A DNA stretch of 64,000 bases. Source: Micromonospora_G sp040676775. Lineage in GTDB: Bacteria > Actinomycetota > Actinomycetes > Mycobacteriales > Micromonosporaceae. Below, piece after piece: positions 59,809-64,000 of this stretch (its first letter is position 1; every line of letters begins with the position of its first letter). Below the pieces are notes generated by a model. That model made no database searches, was not told the DNA's origin, and saw nothing but the letters and a program-made list of their open reading frames with translations. The stretch covers positions 124,001-188,000 of the forward strand of contig NZ_JBFAPP010000010.1 in NCBI RefSeq assembly GCF_040676775.1. The letters run 5' to 3'. The translations under genes were made by a program, and so were the position numbers.

Positions 59809-59928
59809 CGCTCACCCCTCGTGGATCGACCTGTCCGGTGATGAGTCCCTTGCGGGAGCGGGCACCCGTCCAACGGGAGGGCGGATCGGACGAAGACCAA
59901 GATCGCGTCGCTTGCATGCAGATAGATT

Positions 59929-59948
59929 ACACGACATACATGTCGTGT
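59929..59948. promoter_or_regulatory. MarR-type operator ACACGACATACATGTCGTGT
   Basis: Perfect 9-bp arms around an AC centre, in an AT-rich island between the MarR gene and the truncated MFS gene. TTAC and GTAA further out add partial symmetry. Confidence 0.8.
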
Positions 59949-59993
59949 CAAGTAATGCCTTTGGCGAGGTCTCCCCTACTCCGCGAGGAGACG

Positions 59994-60695
59994 TCACGCT
60001 GCCGCCCTCACCGCCGATTGCGCGGCAGGGCGCTGAGGATGGGCGGGGACTCCCAGGCGGGTTCCCCACGGGCCTGAAAGCGCTCCAGGTCCGGCGCCAC
60101 CAGGCGTGGACGGCCCGACAGAGGGCGGGGTGTCGCGGAAGGTCAGTACGGAGAACAGGAGCGCCAGGCCGGCCACCACCGCGACGCCCCAGAACAGCCA
60201 TCGCCAACTACCCCCGGCGGCCTGCAGTGCGCCGATGGTCGGGCCGGCAGCCACCGCACCGAAGATGCACAGGTTCAAGATGCCAGCGGTGATCGGCATC
60301 TTGCTCGCCGGCCAGGAAGTGACCAGCGGGGGTAACGCGGCGATCAGCATCAGGCTGGTCAACAGCCCCTGGGCGATGAAGGCCCCGATGAACACGGGCG
60401 CGTTCGGGGCCGCGGCGGCGAGTACGGACGCGACGACGAAACAGACCTCGTAGACGACGAGCATCCGGCGCGGCGGCAAATGCATGGCGAGCTGCACGGC
60501 CAGCAGCGTGCCGACGGCGTACGCGCCGGCGGACATGCTGGCGACCACCTGCAACGTAGCGCGGGAGATGCCGAGACTCGGCGAGATGATCTCCCCGAGG
60601 GAAAGGACTGCCACCGTCAGGACCAGGTACGGGACCAGGGAACAGACGACGAGGACCACAGCGCCCGGGTAACTTTTGGCGAGAGGTCCCTGCAC
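59994..60695 (-). pseudogene. MFS transporter truncated after six helices
   Basis: From GTG 60695 the frame encodes a normal MFS N-terminal half (VVLVVCSLVPYLVLTVAVLS, AYAVGTLLAVQLAMHLPPRR, GILNLCIFGAVAAGPTIGAL, WRWLFWGVAVVAGLALLFS), then turns after FRDTPPSVGP into a non-homologous Pro/Gly/Ala tail and stops at residue 233. Full members of this exporter group have 450 or more residues. The second half is gone, so the gene is almost certainly non-functional, although its MarR-type regulator and operator remain next to it. Confidence 0.75.
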
Positions 60696-60847
60696 CAGCG
60701 CGCCATTCCCGCGGCATGGCCGGCTGAACCCAGACCGACTCCGGCGGTGTGGCAGGCGGCCGGGGCCAGCGACGGTTGCGTGCTCTTCGGCTTGCCGCGC
60801 GACGATCCCATCGACAACAACGAGTACGGCCGCCCGAATCCATGAGA

Positions 60848-60875
60848 TGGCCGGGCCCGCGACGGGGCCCGGCCA
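60848..60875 (-). terminator. terminator hairpin
   Basis: TGGCCGGGCCC (60848-60858) pairs perfectly with GGGCCCGGCCA (60865-60875), 12 bp past the stop of the secreted-protein gene on the minus strand. Confidence 0.75.
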
Positions 60876-60887
60876 CCCGGAAGCGCG

Positions 60888-61370
60888 TCAGGCGTCGTTG
60901 AGGAAGTACGTCGGAGAGACGGTCACGCACACCCCGGCACAGACCCGGAACGTCAGTCGACTGCCTGAGTAGCCGCCGGTGCGTACCGTGCTGTCCTCGT
61001 AGTAGTCCTTGTTACAGGCCGCCCATCCCGAGCTTTGGCTGATGCACGTACCGTCCCGGTACTCCTCCCAGCCGTTGGGCCCCCAGAGCTCGTTCGACCA
61101 CTCGATGGTCCCCTGGTCCCACCCTGGGCTCAGGTTGATCCACCACCGGTCGCCGTACTTCTGGAAGCAGCCCTGGATCGAGCTGGTCGGCGTGCTGCGG
61201 CACACCTTGGCCTCGCTACCCGGCGTCGCGCGCTGGGCGAGGTTCACGTCGGGGTCGGGCGGCGGGACCGCGCCCGCCGGGCCGGTGACGGCGAACGTCA
61301 CCGCGAACACGCTCGCCAGGGTCAACAGCACCAGCGTCCACCTGCGCCGCATCCTACCTACGGACTCCAT
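60888..61370 (-). CDS. secreted protein of unknown function
   Basis: A 160-residue exported protein from ATG 61370 (AAGGGGG six bases upstream; a GTG/ATG further out is less likely). The signal peptide (RRRWTLVLLTLASVFAVTFA) is cut near AGA|VPPP. The mature domain of about 125 residues has several Cys and many aromatics (CFQKYGDRWWINLSPGWDQG, NELWGPNGWEEYRDGTCISQ, RTGGYSGSRLTFRVCAGVCV). It may be a small lectin- or inhibitor-like secreted module; I do not recognise the family. Confidence 0.75.
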   Translation of the reverse strand: MESVGRMRRRWTLVLLTLASVFAVTFAVTGPAGAVPPPDPDVNLAQRATPGSEAKVCRSTPTSSIQGCFQKYGDRWWINLSPGWDQGTIEWSNELWGPNGWEEYRDGTCISQSSGWAACNKDYYEDSTVRTGGYSGSRLTFRVCAGVCVTVSPTYFLNDA

Positions 61371-61742
61371 GCCGACCCCCTTCGATACTTCACGCCGATT
61401 CCTGCGCGCCATTTCTCCTCCAACCCGTCGCGAACACCGTGAGAGCGCATGCCACGAAATTCGTCGTTCGCGACCCTTTCCAATGTCGATTCACACGACC
61501 GATCCCGCGGAGCAGGAACGCCCCCGACCCGTTGTTGCAGCCCTTTCCCGATGACTGGTTCGCCAATGGGACCGGCGTGTCGGGATCGAGCGTATGAATG
61601 TGGGACGTGGTTCGCTACCGTCGATGGCTGTCCCGGACAGCGCACGCCTGTCCGGCCTGCTCGAACGCCCTGCCCGATCTTGTCCCGGACAGGCACCGGC
61701 GACGCGCCATGAGTCGTCAGCCCGCCATTCCCTGCCCGGAGG
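61371..61742. other. 372-bp stretch without a gene, with two palindromes
   Basis: The first part is the upstream region of the secreted-protein gene and is AT-richer (near 61390-61500). The palindrome TGTCCCGGACA occurs twice, at 61629-61639 and 61681-61691, 52 bp apart; a related CCTGTCCGG lies between them (61647-61655). No coding signal is convincing. Confidence 0.6.
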
Positions 61743-62086
61743 TACCTGTGCCATTGGATGCGGGAGTCGGGGCTGGCCGATCTGTTGCCATCGCTGCCTG
61801 ACACGGTCTGGGTGGGAGTGAGTGCCGGAAGCATGGTGATGACACCCGGATCGGGGCGTACTTCGTCGAGTGGCCGTCCGCGCCGGACGACCGCACCCTG
61901 GGAATCGTCGACTTCTCGATCTTCCCGCACCTGGACGCCTTCCCGACGAACACCCTGGCGGACGCGCAGCGGTGGGCCGCCGAAATCGGTGTCCCGGCCT
62001 ACGCCATCGACGAACAGACGGCCATCAAGGTCGCCGACGGCTCCGTCGAGGTGGTCTCCGAAGGGAGATGGACGAAGTTCGGGTGA
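61743..62086 (+). pseudogene. peptidase E (S51) remnant with frameshift
   Basis: The sequence encodes the second half of a dipeptidase E: YLCHWMRESGLADLLPSLPD, TVWVGVSAGSMVMT (the Ser of GVSAGS is the nucleophile), then, in another frame, RIGAYFVEWPSAPDDRTLGI, VDFSIFPHLDAFPTNTLADA, YAIDEQTAIKVADGSVEVVS and a stop at 62084. The frames join at about 61843-61848 (ATG ACA CC-CGG ATC), one base short. The first half, about 100 residues, is absent. Confidence 0.8.
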
Positions 62087-62120
62087 TGACCGGCGCCGCG
62101 GCGGGTGCGTCGGCCGTCGG

Positions 62121-63293
62121 TCAGCGTTCCAGGACGACCGCCAGCCCCTGGCCGACGCCGATGCAGATCGCCGCGACCCCGATGCCGCCTCCGCGTCGGG
62201 AGAGTTCGTGTGCGACGTGGCCGATGATCCGGCCACCGGATGCGCCCAGGGGGTGTCCGATGGCGATCGCCCCGCCGTGGATGTTGACCTTGGCGGGGTC
62301 GAGGTCGGGCCAGAGTGTGAGGCAGGCGAGGCTCTGCGCGGCGAATGCCTCGTTGAGTTCGACCACGTCCACGTCCTCCCAGGTGCGTCCGGCCCGGGCG
62401 AGGGCACGGTTGGCCGCTTCGACGGGAGCGATTCCGAAGATGTCGGGATCGGTCGCCGCAGCGCCGCGGGCGACGATCCGGGCGAGCGGTTCGGGGCAGC
62501 CCGGCGCGTTCTCGCCCCCGACCAGGATGGCGCTCGCTCCATCGTTGAGCGGCGAGGAGTTGCCGGCGGTGACGGTGCCATGTGGTCGGAAGGCAGGCGG
62601 CAGCGCCCCGAGGGCCGCGAGCGAGGTGTCTCGGCGGATCCCCTCGTCGTGGGCGAGCGCGACCCCGGGTACGGCAATCACCTCGCGATCGAAGACTCCG
62701 GCGTCCCAGGCCGCTGCGGCATGCTGGTGGCTGGCGAGCGCGAACTCGTCCTGGCGCTCGCGTGAGATGTCGTAGCGGTCAGCGAGAATCTCGGCTGTCT
62801 CGCCGAGCGGTACGGTCCACTGCTGCGGCATCCTCGGGTTGACCATTCGCCAGCCGAGCGTGGTCGAGTGCAGTGTCGCGTGCCCGCTCGGAAAGGGGTG
62901 TTCTGGTTTGGGCAGCACCCACGGCGCGCGGCTCATCGACTCGACGCCGCCGGCCAGGACGAGGTCGGCGTCGCCCGTCTCGATCGCACGGCTCGCCTGG
63001 ATGACCGACTCGAGCCCCGACCCGCAGAGTCGGTTGATCGTCGCGCCCGGCACCGAGGTCGGGAGTCCGGCGAGCAGGGTGGCCATCCGCGCCACGTTGC
63101 GGTTGTCCTCGCCGGCCGCGTTGGCGTCGCCGAGGAGCACGTCGTCGATCGCTCCCGGGTCGAGGTCCGGGTGCCGTGCGATCAGGGCCTCGATGACGTA
63201 GGCGGCGAGGTCGTCGGGACGTACCCCGGCGAGTCCCTTGCCATAGCGCCCGAACGGGGTGCGGACGGCGTCGTAGATGAAACTCGCGGGCAT
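62121..63293 (-). CDS. thiolase (acetyl-CoA acyltransferase family)
   Basis: A 390-residue degradative-type thiolase. The catalytic residues are complete: nucleophile Cys90 (NRLCGSGLESV), His347 (GGAIAIGHPLGASGG) and Cys377 (AICIGVGQG). RTPFGRYGKGLAGVRPDDLA and VELNEAFAAQSLACL are typical. It cleaves or forms beta-ketoacyl-CoA, for example beta-ketoadipyl-CoA or fatty acyl-CoA, in the cytoplasm. It follows the ABC substrate-binding gene on the minus strand, separated by a strong hairpin; no other beta-oxidation gene is visible. Confidence 0.95.
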   Translation of the reverse strand: MPASFIYDAVRTPFGRYGKGLAGVRPDDLAAYVIEALIARHPDLDPGAIDDVLLGDANAAGEDNRNVARMATLLAGLPTSVPGATINRLCGSGLESVIQASRAIETGDADLVLAGGVESMSRAPWVLPKPEHPFPSGHATLHSTTLGWRMVNPRMPQQWTVPLGETAEILADRYDISRERQDEFALASHQHAAAAWDAGVFDREVIAVPGVALAHDEGIRRDTSLAALGALPPAFRPHGTVTAGNSSPLNDGASAILVGGENAPGCPEPLARIVARGAAATDPDIFGIAPVEAANRALARAGRTWEDVDVVELNEAFAAQSLACLTLWPDLDPAKVNIHGGAIAIGHPLGASGGRIIGHVAHELSRRGGGIGVAAICIGVGQGLAVVLER

Positions 63294-63324
63294 CGGACCT
63301 CCCGGGGTCGTCGTCGAGTGGTCA

Positions 63325-63365
63325 GCGCGGGTACGGGGCGCGGGGGCGTCGCCCCGTACCCGCGC
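63325..63365 (-). terminator. strong terminator hairpin
   Basis: GCGCGGGTACGGGGCG (63325-63340) pairs perfectly over 16 bp with 63350-63365 around a 9-base loop, between the substrate-binding-protein gene and the thiolase gene, both on the minus strand. Confidence 0.85.
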
Positions 63366-63401
63366 TTCGTTCCGTGGCCTGCGCGGCCGCCGGAGCGTCC
63401 T

Positions 63402-64000
63402 TCACTGGTTGCTCTTGGCAGCCTGTTGGATGGTGGCGGCGTCGAAGTCGTTGTAGGCGGCGACGTCGTCGTTCGTGTAGACGTCGGAGGCGTTGAGCTT
63501 CGACTTGGTGATCCCGTTCTCCTGGGCGAAGTCGAGCCAGTGCTGTACGGCCGCCTCGTCGTACTGTCCCCAGATCTTCTTGGCGGTGACGTCGTCGACG
63601 TTGACCGCGCTGTCCATCCGGGCCTTGAAGATGGCCAGCGCACCGGCCATGGCGGCGTCGTCGTCGCCGGTCTTGCTCGCGGGGTAGCGCTTCCACATCA
63701 TCTGGATGGCGGCCTCCGGGTTCGCCAGGGCCCAGACGGATGCTTCGGTCCACGCCTTGCCGAATCCCTTGACCGCGGCGCTGTTGCTCTTCATGAAGGC
63801 CGAACTGGCGACGAAGGTCGTCGCGAACAGGTCCTCGACGCCTTCCGGGTTGATGAGGCGGATCTTGGCACCCGAGGAGATCTGCGCGGATGACTGCGCG
63901 TCGTACTGCACGACGGTGTCGACGCGACCGCGTTGGAGTGCGTCCAGTGCGGGGGCGCCGAGCCCGACCTCGACGATCTTGTCCTGGCTCACGTCGATGC
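63402..64000 (-). CDS. ABC transporter substrate-binding protein, C-terminal part
   Basis: The right edge cuts this gene; about 200 C-terminal residues are visible (in frame from IDVSQDKIVEV). The sequence LGAPALDALQRGRVDTVVQY, SAFMKSNSAAVKGFGKAWTE and ASVWALANPEAAIQMMWKRY is typical of NMT1/SsuA-like periplasmic-type binding proteins for sulfonates, nitrate, thiamine precursors or aromatic acids. It ends DFDAATIQQAAKSNQ. The signal peptide and transporter partners would lie outside the window. The substrate is not predictable from this part. Confidence 0.85.
   Translation of the reverse strand, partial: IDVSQDKIVEVGLGAPALDALQRGRVDTVVQYDAQSSAQISSGAKIRLINPEGVEDLFATTFVASSAFMKSNSAAVKGFGKAWTEASVWALANPEAAIQMMWKRYPASKTGDDDAAMAGALAIFKARMDSAVNVDDVTAKKIWGQYDEAAVQHWLDFAQENGITKSKLNASDVYTNDDVAAYNDFDAATIQQAAKSNQ

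Noticed and set aside
60745..60845. Open end reading ASDGCVLFGLPRDDPIDNNE before a stop
   Set aside because: It looks non-random and may be the tail of a lost gene, but I cannot assign it to any family.

Overview
The window is very GC-rich actinobacterial DNA. Codons end almost always in G or C, GTG and TTG starts are common, GTAC/CGTACG words are frequent, and several start codons sit directly behind a -10-like box (leaderless transcripts). Together with the families present (acVLRF1, LuxR-type two-component plus ABC cassettes, a small acidic protein with a YLLPEERAAGSEDP core, Tat-exported hydrolases), this suggests a soil actinomycete, most likely of the Micromonosporaceae. The genus is inference. 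I saw no rRNA, tRNA, CRISPR array, insertion sequence or prophage.

Layout. 0-7 kb: a cut-off hydrolase divergent from a TetR gene, a Tat-exported PHP phosphoesterase, two small proteins, a DHA2 drug exporter divergent from an HxlR regulator, an HTH-TM-lectin sensor and a membrane-anchored AA10 LPMO. 7-17 kb: a two-component system divergent from an ABC exporter, a LacI/MFS divergon with a perfect LacI operator, an aldo/keto reductase, an alpha/beta hydrolase, a 22-bp tandem repeat, a Phd-like antitoxin and acVLRF1. 17-22 kb: a four-gene plus-strand run of envelope proteins (I36-like, lipoprotein, PG-binding/DUF1906 protein, degenerate M15 peptidase). 22-25 kb: an FHA-HTH regulator, a Ser/Thr kinase, and a divergent secreted protein whose whole mature domain is repeated as the kinase ectodomain. 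25-36 kb: amphi-Trp protein, haloacid-dehalogenase-like hydrolase, large SARP/BTAD-AAA regulator, glycogen-debranching-type enzyme and two tandem subtilases, the second with a degraded active site. 36-50 kb: an ABC exporter with a MarR/GbsR regulator, a STAS protein, an isochorismatase-like protein, TetR regulators with clear operators, an oxidoreductase, a ThuA-Gfo/Idh sugar pair and a DUF6461 protein. 50-54 kb: a translationally coupled DUF4956-VTC-CotH operon. 54-64 kb: small regulators, lipoproteins, secreted proteins, a thiolase and a cut-off ABC substrate-binding protein.

Between 43 and 62 kb there are several broken genes: a DMT transporter, a TetR gene fused tail-to-tail with an SDR gene by a deletion, RidA, an MFS exporter and peptidase E. 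This is a decaying accessory stretch. The most unusual system is at 21.9-25.1 kb: a receptor-like kinase whose extracellular C-terminal domain has the same sequence pattern and four-cysteine layout as the small secreted protein encoded next to it, with an FHA-HTH protein immediately downstream of the kinase as a likely phospho-dependent output. The two subtilases and the DUF4956-VTC-CotH operon are the next most interesting.
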